NCBI GenBank assembly: GCA_005518205.2
Contig: RFFC02000014.1
Location: forward strand, 106,213-170,212
DNA from: Hormoscilla sp. GUM202
GTDB lineage: Bacteria > Cyanobacteriota > Cyanobacteriia > Cyanobacteriales > Desertifilaceae
DNA length: 64,000 nt
Direction: 5' to 3'
Shown: piece after piece, positions 7,751-16,582 of the stretch
Layout: every line of letters begins with the position of its first letter
Numbering within the stretch: the stretch's first letter is position 1
Notes under the pieces: generated by a model
Seen by the model: only the letters and a program-made list of their open reading frames with translations
Database searches by the model: none
What the model was told of the DNA's origin: nothing
Translations under genes and position numbers: made by a program

Positions 7751-9478
7751 TTAATATTTCCGTTCTTGGGGCTCAAACATGGTCATAGTTACGGGTAGAT
7801 AATTCAAGTCTATGCCTGCGGGGGAATAGTAAGCCATTGTATGCTGTCCAAACTTACTGTCCTCTCGCTGGGGATAGTCTTCACGGTAATGAGCCCCCCG
7901 ACTTTCTTGTCGGTTTATAGCTGAGGTGAGTATCATCTGTCCGACAATCATGATGCTGCGTAGTTCTAAGGCTTCGATGATTTCAGTGTTCCAAAGACTA
8001 CCTTTATCATCTAAATGGATTTGGCTTAATTGCTGTTGCAACTCTTGCAGTTTGTTTAACCCCTCATTCATCAGTTCTTCGGTTCTAAAGACGCCACAAT
8101 ACTGACTCATGCAATCTTGAAAGGCTTGATAAACTTGGTTAATTCGATACTCCCCTTGCTGGTCTAATAAACCTTGAATTTGGTTTCGGGCTTCTGTTAA
8201 ATAGAATTGTTCGTCTACTTCGGGAAGCTTGCGGTTTTGGACAAAATTTGCTATAGAAGTACCGGTCCGTTTGCCGTAAACGACACATTCTAGCAGAGAA
8301 TTACTGCCCAGGCGATTGGCACCATGTACGGAAACACAGGCAGATTCACCGGCGGCAAAGAAGGCATCCACTAGACTGCTATTGCTGCTGCGGACCTGAC
8401 CGTCGGTGTTGACGGGGATGCCCCCCATGGAGTAATGTGCTGTGGGACGCACGGAAATGGGTTGTTCTACGGCGTCTACCCCTGCTAGTCGGTAGGCTTC
8501 TTCCCAGCAGAAGGGCACCCGAGACATGATTTTCTCCCGCCCCATGTGGCGCAAGTCCAGATAGACGAAGGGACCGCCAGCATTGCCCTCGAGATCGATG
8601 CCGCGACCAGCCCGCAGTTCCCGGGCGATCGCCCGGGAGGTAATGTCTCGGGGGGCTAGTTCCATCTTGCTGGGGGCGTAGTTGGCCATGAACCGATCGC
8701 CTTCGGAGTTAATCAGATAGGCACCTTCTCCCCGGACTGCTTCAGAAATCAGCACTCCGACAGGATACAATCCAGTGGGATGAAACTGGACAAATTCCAT
8801 ATCCTCTAGGGGTACGCCAGCAACTGCGGCCATCGCCAGACCATCTCCAGTGGAGGCAAAGTCATTGGAAGTGGTATTGAAGACTCGGCCATAGCCCCCT
8901 GTGGCAAACATGACTGCTTTGGCCCGTACTACATCTAGCTTGCCATCCAAAATGCGGTACATGACAATGCCTTTAGCCCGACCAGCTTCTAAAATCAGGC
9001 GCATCACGTACCATTCTTCATAGACCTGGACTCCATTCCGCCGCAGGTTGTTAACCAATTCGTGGAGAATGGCGTGACCTGTTTTATCGGCGGCGTAGCA
9101 GGTGCGATCGTGGGTATGACCGCCAAAGGGGCGTTGGGCAATTCTCCCATCTGGTAAGCGGGAGAATAATACTCCCATATGTTCCAGGTCGATAATGACA
9201 TCGGGAGCTTCTCGTGTTAATATTTCTACGGCATCTTGGTCTGCTAGATAGTCGGAACCTTTGACCGTATCAAAGGCATGGGCTTCCCAACTGTCGGAAG
9301 AATCGACATTTTTCAGACTAGCGGCAATACCCCCCTGGGCCGCCACCGAGTGGGAACGAATGGGGTGGGTTTTGGCAACTATGGCCACATTTAAGCTGGG
9401 ATCGATGCGGGCAATTTCTACAGCGGCCCGACATCCTGCTAGTCCACCGCCGACGATAATCACATCATGTTGGAGCAT
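7751..9478 (-). CDS. sdhA: Succinate dehydrogenase/fumarate reductase flavoprotein subunit
   Basis: This is the 575-residue flavoprotein that oxidises succinate to fumarate and passes electrons to the quinone pool through an iron-sulfur subunit not in this window. Visible features are the FAD-binding GGGLAGCRAAVE near the N-terminus, the flavinylation site RSHSVAAQGGI (His about 43), QFHPTG, RGEGAYLINSEGDRFM, RDITSRAI with the substrate-site arginine, and TAHYSMGGIPVN. The length is normal. In cyanobacteria this enzyme feeds thylakoid respiratory electron flow. The gene stands alone between a convergent TPR gene and the codirectional 100-aa gene upstream, from which it is separated by a terminator. 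Confidence 0.95.
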   Translation of the reverse strand: MLQHDVIIVGGGLAGCRAAVEIARIDPSLNVAIVAKTHPIRSHSVAAQGGIAASLKNVDSSDSWEAHAFDTVKGSDYLADQDAVEILTREAPDVIIDLEHMGVLFSRLPDGRIAQRPFGGHTHDRTCYAADKTGHAILHELVNNLRRNGVQVYEEWYVMRLILEAGRAKGIVMYRILDGKLDVVRAKAVMFATGGYGRVFNTTSNDFASTGDGLAMAAVAGVPLEDMEFVQFHPTGLYPVGVLISEAVRGEGAYLINSEGDRFMANYAPSKMELAPRDITSRAIARELRAGRGIDLEGNAGGPFVYLDLRHMGREKIMSRVPFCWEEAYRLAGVDAVEQPISVRPTAHYSMGGIPVNTDGQVRSSNSSLVDAFFAAGESACVSVHGANRLGSNSLLECVVYGKRTGTSIANFVQNRKLPEVDEQFYLTEARNQIQGLLDQQGEYRINQVYQAFQDCMSQYCGVFRTEELMNEGLNKLQELQQQLSQIHLDDKGSLWNTEIIEALELRSIMIVGQMILTSAINRQESRGAHYREDYPQREDSKFGQHTMAYYSPAGIDLNYLPVTMTMFEPQERKY

Positions 9479-9523
9479 TTTGGGTTTGGTGTCTCCTGTT
9501 CTTTGTTGAGTCTATCGCGATCG

Positions 9524-9556
9524 CAAAAAAAATTCCCTGCCTGTGGGCAGGGAATT
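9524..9556 (-). terminator. Rho-independent terminator
   Basis: An 11-bp perfect stem (AATTCCCTGCC paired with GGCAGGGAATT, loop TGTG, 9531-9556) is followed on the minus strand by seven T residues (9530-9524). It sits just after the 100-aa gene and should end that transcript before sdhA. Confidence 0.88.
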
Positions 9557-9584
9557 TGTTGAGAGTTGAGACAACAAAACTCGA

Positions 9585-9887
9585 TCAGCTTGTAGCTTGG
9601 ACCGGTTGGCCCTTCGGCATGGTTACACTAGCGGTTGCAGTTTCCTGTACGGGTACTAACTCGATGTGATTGAGTAAGGTGGTGACGAAGGCAAACAGCA
9701 AAAAGGGCAGAGACAATACTAGGATCACTCCTACGCTAGCTAATGCGTATGCAGGACGAGTGGTGCCCATCAATGCCATTGCTGCGGCCAAGCTGATCAT
9801 GATCACGATTAACCAGATGACAATTTGAGCGTAGATGTCCCCAAAGGTGAGGGTGCAGCGGAAACTATATTTGTTAAATTTCTCCAT
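9585..9887 (-). CDS. Small conserved membrane protein, function unknown
   Basis: The protein has 100 residues with two strongly hydrophobic segments (about 20-40 and 49-72) and a short hydrophilic tail. GGGAGGAAG lies a few bases upstream of the ATG and is a strong ribosome binding site. It has its own terminator, so it is probably transcribed alone. I recognise no domain. The good translation signals and clean frame argue that it is real. Confidence 0.75.
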   Translation of the reverse strand: MEKFNKYSFRCTLTFGDIYAQIVIWLIVIMISLAAAMALMGTTRPAYALASVGVILVLSLPFLLFAFVTTLLNHIELVPVQETATASVTMPKGQPVQATS

Positions 9888-10791
9888 GATCTTCCTCCCT
9901 ATCTTTATTTTTCATGTTACAGCTCTGACTATATTTGGGACGATTTCTTAATTTTTCTTAAAATCTTGCAATATAACTTTAAAATCAGTCTGCTGGTAGG
10001 TTTCCAATCGCCGGAAATGTGGCTACCAACTTAAGCCGGGACAGATCATAAGATGCTGTGGGCGAATTACCAGATCGTGCGCTATGAGCAGGGAGCAGGG
10101 AGCAGGGAGAGGGGAGAGGGGTGAAATCATTGATTTATGGTGGTTCGGGACAACTGGAAACCCCCAGTTAATTACCCCACAGTATCAGATCATAAGGCAA
10201 GGCTTCCAGCCCACAGGTATATCAGCCGATCTCTAGGGCAAATTTGTCCCGCTTTACTTTGGTAGCCCGGGATGTTGAGGGGTGTGGTCAAAACCCGCCC
10301 TACGAGCATGGGATACCCCAGTCGCCGGATCCCCCCTGGGATGTCTCGCGAAGGCCGCTCGATGTCCCCCCAGAGGGGGACGCGCTAACCGCACTACCCC
10401 GGGGACATCGTATTCGCACTACCCAAGAGACATCGCACCCCCCTTAAAAAGGCATAGCTCTGGGGGGGGTGGGGAGAATGTCAATCGATATTGGTTATAT
10501 TTATACATATGTTTACAAATATAACAAATTAATAGGGTTTCTTTGATTATTTCCTGGTGAGTAATTCTGAATAAATTGAAGGATTTATCAAGAAAGAGAG
10601 CGGCAAAAAAGTCAATCCCCAAGCCAATGTTAAGCATCGAAGAAACCCTTGTACCATCAGGCTTTCAAGATTGTAAAGAATTATGTGAGTAATGGTAAGC
10701 TTAAAAAGGGGGGCGAAGACAGCCCCTCAATCGCCACGGGGGGGTTTGGGGGGGCTCCCGCTGCAACAAATGCATGACCACACCCCATAGG
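9888..10791. other. Gene-free stretch with repeats
   Basis: No convincing coding region is present. The text is patchy: short G-rich runs (about 10086-10120), GTGGTCAAAACCCGCCCTAC near 10285 (its reverse complement recurs near 11708), and poly-C/G blocks near 10440-10470 and 10735-10755. These look like remnants of several short cyanobacterial repeats. Confidence 0.6.
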
Positions 10792-11312
10792 TCAGGTTTA
10801 TCGTCCTCCCACCCCTGGGTGGAGAGGAATCTGCTCAGGTTTATCGTCTTTCCACCCCTGGGAGGAGAGGAATCTGCTCAGGTTTATCGTCCTCCCACCC
10901 CTGGGAGGAGAGGGTTCTGCTCAGGTTTATGTCTTCCCACCCCTGGAGGGAGAGGAATCTGCTCAGGTTTATCATCTTCCACCCCTGGGAGGAGAGGGAT
11001 CTGGTCAGGTGTATCATCAACCTAGCCTAGGGGGAGAGGGATCTGGTCAGGTTTATCGTCCTCCCACCCCTGGGAGGAGAGGAATCTGGTCAGGTTTATC
11101 ATCAACCTAGCCTAGGGAGAGAGGAATCTGGTCAGGTTTTCGTCTTCCCACCCCTGGGAGAAGAGGAATCTGGTCAGGTTTATCGTCCTCTCACCTCTGG
11201 TAAGAGAGGAATTTGGTCAGGTTTATCATCAACCTAGCCTAGGGGGAGAGAAATCTGGTCAGGTTTATCGTCCTCCCATGTGGGGAGAGGAATTTGGTCA
11301 TGTTTATCGTCA
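10792..11312 (+). repeat. 43-bp minisatellite, about 12-13 units
   Basis: Units begin CAGGTTTATCGTC and carry CCCACCCCTGGGAGGAGAGG, repeating every 40-43 bp, for example from about 10793, 10836, 10879, 10921, 10963, 11005, 11047, 11090, 11131, 11174, 11217, 11258 and 11298. A second subtype has ATCAACCTAGCCTAGG in the middle and alternates with the first toward the right. A 43-bp period does not preserve a reading frame, so it is not a protein repeat. Each unit can form a small GC-rich hairpin. Confidence 0.9.
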
Positions 11313-11869
11313 ATCCACGCTAAATTGATCAAATAGGCGTTAATGTACAAGTTTGGGTAAAACGCGATGGCAGCAGACACGGGTGTGGTCTGGCAGTTGT
11401 TGCATAGGGATCTCCCCCCCAAACCCCCCCGCGCCAATTGGGGGGGCTTCCATAGCCCCCCTTTTTAAGCGGTCCCCCCCTTTCTAAGCGGTTCCCCCCT
11501 TTTTAAGATACTGTGGGGTAATTGACTGGGGTGTAACCCAAAAACAGCCAAAGCTTCACCAAGAGAGAACTTTCTCCCCACTCCCCACTCCCCCCACCCT
11601 TTAGGGTGGGGCTATCCCCACTCCCTACTCCAGATCGCGGATATATGGGTTATCGCCCACAGTATCTTTTAAGGGGGGATCGGATGACTGGGAGGGCCCA
11701 TGAACGTAGGGCGGGTTTTGACCACACCCGATGTTGAGTAATGTTGTAGGTTGGGTCTGGAGCACGAAACCCAACCAAGAGATATTGCTGGATCGAGATA
11801 TAATTGGCAGTAGACCCAGAGATTATGGTAGATTACAAGTAAGAGCAAACATCATCTGGAGTTAGAACA
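11313..11869. other. Gene-free stretch with poly-C/T-rich repeats
   Basis: No gene is visible. The stretch contains several copies of a CCCCCCTTTTTAAG-type word near 11455-11510, the word ATACTGTGGGGTAATTGACT near 11510 (similar to one near 10160-10185), and the reverse complement of the GTGGTCAAAACCCGCCC word near 11708. Confidence 0.6.
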
Positions 11870-12328
11870 ATGCCATCTCCATTTCCGGGTATGGACCCAT
11901 ATTTAGAACATCCTCAAGTATGGCCAGAATTACATCACTTGCTGATTAGTGAGATTTTTAGGTTGTTGTCCCCCCAACTGCGTCCTAAATATCGAGTCGC
12001 CCTAGAAGTGCGCGTGTATGAAATCAGTTTTTTGGCGATAATATTGACTCATCTTATCTGATTTTGGTGAGTAGAGATTCTCAGCGCAGCGTGTCCCCAG
12101 GCTGATTTATATGCCTTTAACTTACCAGAGGTGATTCCCCCATTTCCATTACCCTTGCAGTCAGGAGATGTGGAGCCAGTTATAGATTTGCAGAGGTTGT
12201 TAAATGAGATATGACCTATCGGATTACACTATGGTAATAGATTACAGCAAAAACCCAGAACCACCGCTATCAGAGGTGAATGCAGTTTGGGCGGACGCTT
12301 GGTTGCGCGAGAAAGGACTGCGGTAGTT
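11870..12328 (+). pseudogene. DUF4058 family protein, degraded
   Basis: The start MPSPFPGMDPYLEHPQVWPE and LRPKYRVALEVRVYE are hallmarks of the cyanobacterial DUF4058 family, normally about 250 residues. At about 12030 a run of T shifts the frame, and the sequence continues in another frame as FGDNIDSSYLILV. A short insert (cgcagcgtgtcc) follows, then the family C-terminus: PEVIPPFPLPLQSGDVEPVIDLQRLL and, after another break, VIDYSKNPEPPLSE and WADAWLREKGLR before the stop at 12326-12328. The middle of the gene is deleted. It cannot make a normal product. Confidence 0.82.
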
Positions 12329-12369
12329 AATGGGGAATGGCGAAAAAATGTAATCGCAAGAGTAAGATT

Positions 12370-13959
12370 ATGCTAACCAGGTTAAAAGTTTCAGGTTTTA
12401 AGAACCTCGTCGATGTTGATGTCCGCTTTGGACCATTCACCTGTGTAGCGGGGGCAAATGGGGTGGGAAAATCTAATCTGTTTGATGCTATTAGGTTTTT
12501 GAGTGCCTTGGCCGATCGGTCTCTCATCGAAGCTGCTTTATCCGTGCGGGATGAAAGCGGTAAAACCGGTGATGTCCGAAGCTTGTTCCTCCGCGTCGGC
12601 GATCGATATGCTGAGCAAATGTCCTTTGAAGCAGAAATGATCGTGCCTTATGAGGGAGTAGACGATCTCGGACAAAAGGCAAAAGCTACTATTACCTTTC
12701 TCAGATACTCTGTTATCCTAGCCTACAAAGCAGATGATAGTCTCCGGTCCCTAGGAACGCTGGAACTCTTGAAAGAAGAATTAGTTCACATCAACATCGG
12801 TGAAGCTGCCAAGCACTTACTGTTTCCTCACAAAGCTAAAACATGGCGTAAGTCCGTAGTAAACGGTGAACGGAGAGGAGCCCATTTTATTTCCACTGGA
12901 GGTGAGGGGACAGAGAGAGTCATTAAGCTCCATCAAGACGGTGGTAGCAGTGGCAGAGCTCTATCTAGGTCAGCAGTCAATCTGCCCCGGACTGTACTTT
13001 CTGTAACGAATGCTGCCGAAAGTCCTACGGCGCTGTTAGCGCGGCGGGAAATGCAATCCTGGCGCCTACTTCAGCTCGAACCTTCATCTTTGCGTCACAG
13101 TAGCGAATTTATTGCTCCTACAAAATTAGGGACAGACGGATCTCATCTAGCTTCAACACTCTATCATTTAGCACGTCATACGAAAAATCACCAAATTAAT
13201 GGGCAATCAGAGAATGTAGAGGCAGCAGAAGCACGAGTTTATGCTCAAGTTGCTAATCGTCTGGCAGAATTGATTGAGGATGTAGATGAAGTATGGATTG
13301 ACCGCGACGATCGCCGCGAACTCCTCACCTTAATGGTCACCGATCGAGACGGGACATCCCATCCGGCGCGGGCATTATCGGATGGCACCATGCGATTTCT
13401 GGCATTAGCAGTGCTGGAACTCGATTCAGAAGCACAGGGTGTTTTGTGCTTAGAAGAACCGGAAAACGGCATTCATCCCGAACGCATCCCGAAGATGATC
13501 GAACTACTTCAAGACATTGCAACTGATGTGGAAGAAGAGATTGGTTTTGACAATCCCCTTCGTCAAGTAATCGTCAACACTCACTCTCCAGCAGTTGTCA
13601 GTCAGGTTAGGGATGATAGCCTTTTGGTGGCTGAGTTGAAGGAAACGGTTAGTTCAAACCAGCGGTTTAAGCGGGTGTGTTTTAGCTGCTTGTCTGGTAC
13701 TTGGCGAGTTAAAGCAGTCTCTGATTTTTCCGGAACGGTAGAAGGGCGATTTCAAGCCTCTGAAGAAGTGAGTGTTGTCCCTAAAGGTAAACTACTTGCT
13801 TATCTGAATCCAGTTGTGCCGCAAGCATCAGAATATGATGACAATGGAGAGGCAGCAAGCTACCAGCGATCGAAGGAAAGATCGTCCAAAAAACGCCGAG
13901 TTGCGGACAGAGAAGACCTGCAACCGTACATTCCGGGTTTTCCTAGTGAATTGCTATGA
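12370..13959 (+). CDS. AAA ATPase (RecF/SMC-like, AAA_21 type), module gene A
   Basis: The predicted start is the ATG at 12370, because MLTRLKVSGFKNL is the usual opening of this type. The frame is open back to an ATG at 12337. The product is 529 residues. Walker A is GANGVGKS (28-35), the ABC-type signature region is ALSDGTMRFLAL, Walker B is LCLEEPENGIHPER (about 358-371) and the switch histidine is in VNTHSP (about 402). These are cytosolic ATPases that usually act with a nuclease partner. The next gene overlaps it by 4 bp (ATGA), which implies translational coupling. Residues 452-457 (DFSGTV) come from a copy of the dispersed 17-mer, in a C-terminal region between RVCFSCLSGTWR and VPKGKLLAYL, so ATPase function may survive. 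An anti-phage role is inference from architecture. Confidence 0.85.
   Translation: MLTRLKVSGFKNLVDVDVRFGPFTCVAGANGVGKSNLFDAIRFLSALADRSLIEAALSVRDESGKTGDVRSLFLRVGDRYAEQMSFEAEMIVPYEGVDDLGQKAKATITFLRYSVILAYKADDSLRSLGTLELLKEELVHINIGEAAKHLLFPHKAKTWRKSVVNGERRGAHFISTGGEGTERVIKLHQDGGSSGRALSRSAVNLPRTVLSVTNAAESPTALLARREMQSWRLLQLEPSSLRHSSEFIAPTKLGTDGSHLASTLYHLARHTKNHQINGQSENVEAAEARVYAQVANRLAELIEDVDEVWIDRDDRRELLTLMVTDRDGTSHPARALSDGTMRFLALAVLELDSEAQGVLCLEEPENGIHPERIPKMIELLQDIATDVEEEIGFDNPLRQVIVNTHSPAVVSQVRDDSLLVAELKETVSSNQRFKRVCFSCLSGTWRVKAVSDFSGTVEGRFQASEEVSVVPKGKLLAYLNPVVPQASEYDDNGEAASYQRSKERSSKKRRVADREDLQPYIPGFPSELL
13723..13739 (+). repeat. Dispersed 17-mer GATTTTTCCGGAACGGT inside ATPase gene
   Basis: Exact consensus copy, in frame, encoding DFSGTV in the C-terminal part of the ATPase. 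Confidence 0.88.
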
Positions 13960-14603
13960 AAGAAGAACTTCGCTACACTTTACTGTCTGATGGTAGTTCA
14001 GACAAAGCGTTACAATATGTTCTGACATGGTTATTGCGAGAACATATTGTTGTTAACTGTGCTATCCAGTCTGAACGGGCAGATTTAGGAAGGTTACCTA
14101 AACCGCCCAAAAAGTTGCCCGATCGCATCCAAAAGAGCCTTGAACTTTACCCTTGCGATTTATTATTCGTGCATAGAGATGCGGAAAAAGAACCGCGACA
14201 AAATCGTGTGGATGAAATCAGAAAAGCGATAGATTCAGTGGGAAAATCACTGTCGGTCCCCGCAGTTTGTGTGATTCCGGTACGAATGCAAGAAGCTTGG
14301 TTATTATTTGACGAAGCTGCAATCCGAAAAGCAGCTGGTAATCCGCGCGGACGACAGGCATTAAAATTGCCAGACCTCGCTAAAGTTGAAGAACTACCCG
14401 ATCCAAAAAAAAATCTACACCAAGCTTTACTTGATGCCAGCGAACTTGGACCCAAACGGAGGAAAAAATTTAAGGTAAACGAAAAAGTTCATCGAGTAGC
14501 TGAACTGATTGATGATTTTACACCCCTGCTGGCTTTGTCTGCTTTTAGGGCCTTAGAAGTTGACATTGAACAGGCGATAGAAAAGTTCGGGTGGTCTAAG
14601 TGA
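13956..14603 (+). CDS. Partner protein of ATPase, TOPRIM/DUF4276-like, module gene B
   Basis: The protein has 215 residues, with its start overlapping the ATPase stop. Near the N-terminus is YTLLSDGSSDKAL, then ADLGRLPKPPK, then YPCDLLFVHRDAEKE (about 66-80). The last is placed like the acidic DxD motif of TOPRIM-type nucleases, and the order resembles DUF4276 proteins. The glutamate normal for TOPRIM domains is not obvious: the equivalent loop reads SDGSSD. The protein also has VCVIPVRMQEAWLLFDE. AAA-ATPase plus TOPRIM-like gene pairs are a recurring architecture in defence systems such as AbiL- and PARIS-type loci. I cannot assign this pair to a named system. Confidence 0.7.
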   Translation: MKEELRYTLLSDGSSDKALQYVLTWLLREHIVVNCAIQSERADLGRLPKPPKKLPDRIQKSLELYPCDLLFVHRDAEKEPRQNRVDEIRKAIDSVGKSLSVPAVCVIPVRMQEAWLLFDEAAIRKAAGNPRGRQALKLPDLAKVEELPDPKKNLHQALLDASELGPKRRKKFKVNEKVHRVAELIDDFTPLLALSAFRALEVDIEQAIEKFGWSK

Positions 14604-14840
14604 ATTTCCCGAGGAAAGGGATGGTGCTACCCGATCGCTCGTGGGAAAAGTCCAAATGCCTAGATTTCAACTTAATGGCGATCGGTCAAAGTGCAAGATG
14701 TGAGTTTAAGGGATCCACGGTGGCTTAACGGAAGGTTTGAGCGAATTTTATGCAATGAAAGATGCTGGACAGCGTAGCATTTTTTTCTATATGTGATATC
14801 ATACTTTAAAACAACGGCGCGATCTGCGGTTACAAAAAAG

Positions 14841-15263
14841 ATGATGAATCTCGATCTGTTATTTACCAGTGCTAACCTGTTCGTTTTACCCTTTTGGGCT
14901 TTAATTATCCTCCTTCCCAACTGGAACGTGACTCGGCGGATTATCGGTTCCCCTATTCCTTTTATGTTACTGGCAGCACTGTATCTTTACTTGCTTTCAG
15001 GTGCTATAGATCCAGAAACCGCTAAAGCCCTGTCCAACCCCAAATTAGCCGATCTTGCTAGCGCGTTTGGCAACCTGCAAGTCACAGCAGCAGGATGGGT
15101 TCATTTCCTCGTCATGGATCTATTTGTAGGACGCTGGATCTATTTTGACCACACCCCGATCTCCCTGGGGCCTGTATATGCCGGTGCTAGCAGGTGCCAC
15201 GAGAGCATCTCAAGAATGCATGAAGAAACCCGGTTTTGTGGAAAAACTGGGTTTCTGGGCTAG
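14841..15263 (+). pseudogene. ABA4-like (DUF4281) membrane protein, C-terminally truncated
   Basis: From the ATG pair at 14841/14844, MMNLDLLFTSANLFVLPFWALIILLPNW and later NPKLADLASAFG and GWVHFLVMDLFVGRWIYFD match the DUF4281/ABA4-like family. Plant members are needed for neoxanthin formation, and cyanobacterial relatives are thought to act in carotenoid isomerisation. Three hydrophobic segments are present. After WIYFDH the family sequence stops and is replaced by unrelated text, including a common cyanobacterial repeat (AAACCCGGTTTTGTGG...AACTGGGTTTCTGG). The final membrane helix is lost. An IS982 transposase follows immediately, so the truncation is probably linked to mobile-element activity. 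Confidence 0.78.
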
Positions 15264-15331
15264 TATAGCTGGCAACAGCACGTTCAGATCCCCGCAGCCA
15301 AGAAGCAAAACTGGGATGGATCCTGTGCAAC

Positions 15332-16213
15332 TTATTGACTGAGAAGTCTCTCAAACTGCAAAGGATCATGACTATGACGATTTAACCAAAGACAAACAGT
15401 GTGGGCCAAAATTTTGCGGTTAAAACGATTGGTTAAATGCCAGGTATCCCTAGCCCAAACCTTTTCAATATTAAACCGCTCTGTAAGCTGTCCAATTACA
15501 GTTTCAATTAAACGCCTAATTCTCATCAAAAAATTTACTAAACTTGGGGAACGTTTGTCATGCATATTTTTGCGTAATGCTGTTTGTAAATTTATCCCGA
15601 CGTTAGCTAATTGAGCTTTTAATTCTTCGCTAATATAACCCTTGTCCCCAATTAATATACCTTCAATTCCTGATACAATTTCCCATAAAGCCTCTCGCTC
15701 AGACCCCTTACCTGTTGTCACAGTAAAACCAGTAATTACTCCTGAACTATTAATTACTAAATGCCCCCGAAATCCGTAATAATAACTATCTTTGGCAGCA
15801 CAATAACTATAATCAGATTCAGCAGAAAAATTAGAACTTCGAGTTGCGCGAGTAATACAGCATAATGGTATGGGAATGCCGTCTATCAAATGAATTGGAT
15901 CGGAAAAGCCTCCCAATTTCCATGCTAAACGTTTTTGTGATTCTTGTTTATACATCCATAAATTAGCAGCTTGTCTAGTAAATGTGGTGCGAGTTTTTAG
16001 CTGAGGAAATAAATCTAACCAATGGTGTTTAAAGTATTCCCAAATTCCTTTGTCAGGATCTATTCCTTGAAATTCTCCTACAATTTCCATTGTGATTACT
16101 TCAGCGTCGGTTAATGAAGGTGCAAACCCTCTTTGTCTTGGTGGGTGTTCTTTGAGAATATTTTTTAACAAATCATCGACACAACAATAAACAGCTACGA
16201 TCAACTCTTCCAT
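15332..16213 (-). CDS. IS982-family transposase
   Basis: The 293-residue transposase begins MEELIVAVYCCVDDLL and shows the IS982 motifs PPRQRGFAPSLTDAEVITMEIVGEF, IHLIDGIPIPLC (first aspartate), YYYGFRGHLV, LIGDKGYISEEL (second aspartate) and IETVIGQLTERFNIE (glutamate). Length and frame are intact. I could not find convincing terminal inverted repeats or a target duplication, so element ends are not given. It is a different lineage from the IS982 element at 30552-31563. Confidence 0.9.
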   Translation of the reverse strand: MEELIVAVYCCVDDLLKNILKEHPPRQRGFAPSLTDAEVITMEIVGEFQGIDPDKGIWEYFKHHWLDLFPQLKTRTTFTRQAANLWMYKQESQKRLAWKLGGFSDPIHLIDGIPIPLCCITRATRSSNFSAESDYSYCAAKDSYYYGFRGHLVINSSGVITGFTVTTGKGSEREALWEIVSGIEGILIGDKGYISEELKAQLANVGINLQTALRKNMHDKRSPSLVNFLMRIRRLIETVIGQLTERFNIEKVWARDTWHLTNRFNRKILAHTVCLWLNRHSHDPLQFERLLSQ

Positions 16214-16582
16214 AGATAGACATTTATATCACCTCGATTTTTGTAAATCTGTGTATTTTCAAATTTTAGTGGTGGGACTTTTTTTTGTCAAGGAGTTGAC
16301 CCTAACGATCGGAAAAATGTATTTAATAATACATTAACCTTCCCTGTTGTCCTCGTATAAGGCTTCGGAAAATCATACTTGGCAAATTTGGCTACCAACC
16401 TATTCGCGGGACAAAATTTTTCCCCAAGTGCTCGCTCTTCAGTCCATGTGGGCTGAAAGCCTTGTATCATGGGCTGTTTGGGATCCTTTTTGGTAGCCGC
16501 AAAAAAAGTTGCACATCGCGTATACCCTTGAATTGCCATTAGCCTCGTTCCCACTGGCGACCCCTGCTAACGCCATTAACCT
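16214..16582. other. Intergenic stretch, no supported gene
   Basis: A run TTTTTTTTGTCAAGGAGTTGAC and scattered reading frames occur, but none shows a start signal or family resemblance. An 88-codon minus frame is open (16288-16554), and I do not consider it real. Confidence 0.5.

Noticed and set aside
10774..11025. 83-codon frame with repeated PTPGRRG-type words
   Set aside because: It runs through a 43-bp tandem repeat that does not keep the frame. The similarity between words arises from the DNA repeat.
10792..11312. CRISPR array
   Set aside because: The units are directly adjacent with no unique spacers of constant length, and no cas genes are present anywhere in the window.
16288..16554. 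88-codon minus-strand frame between the IS982 and manC genes
   Set aside because: No ribosome binding site and no recognisable motif. The composition is like the surrounding non-coding DNA.
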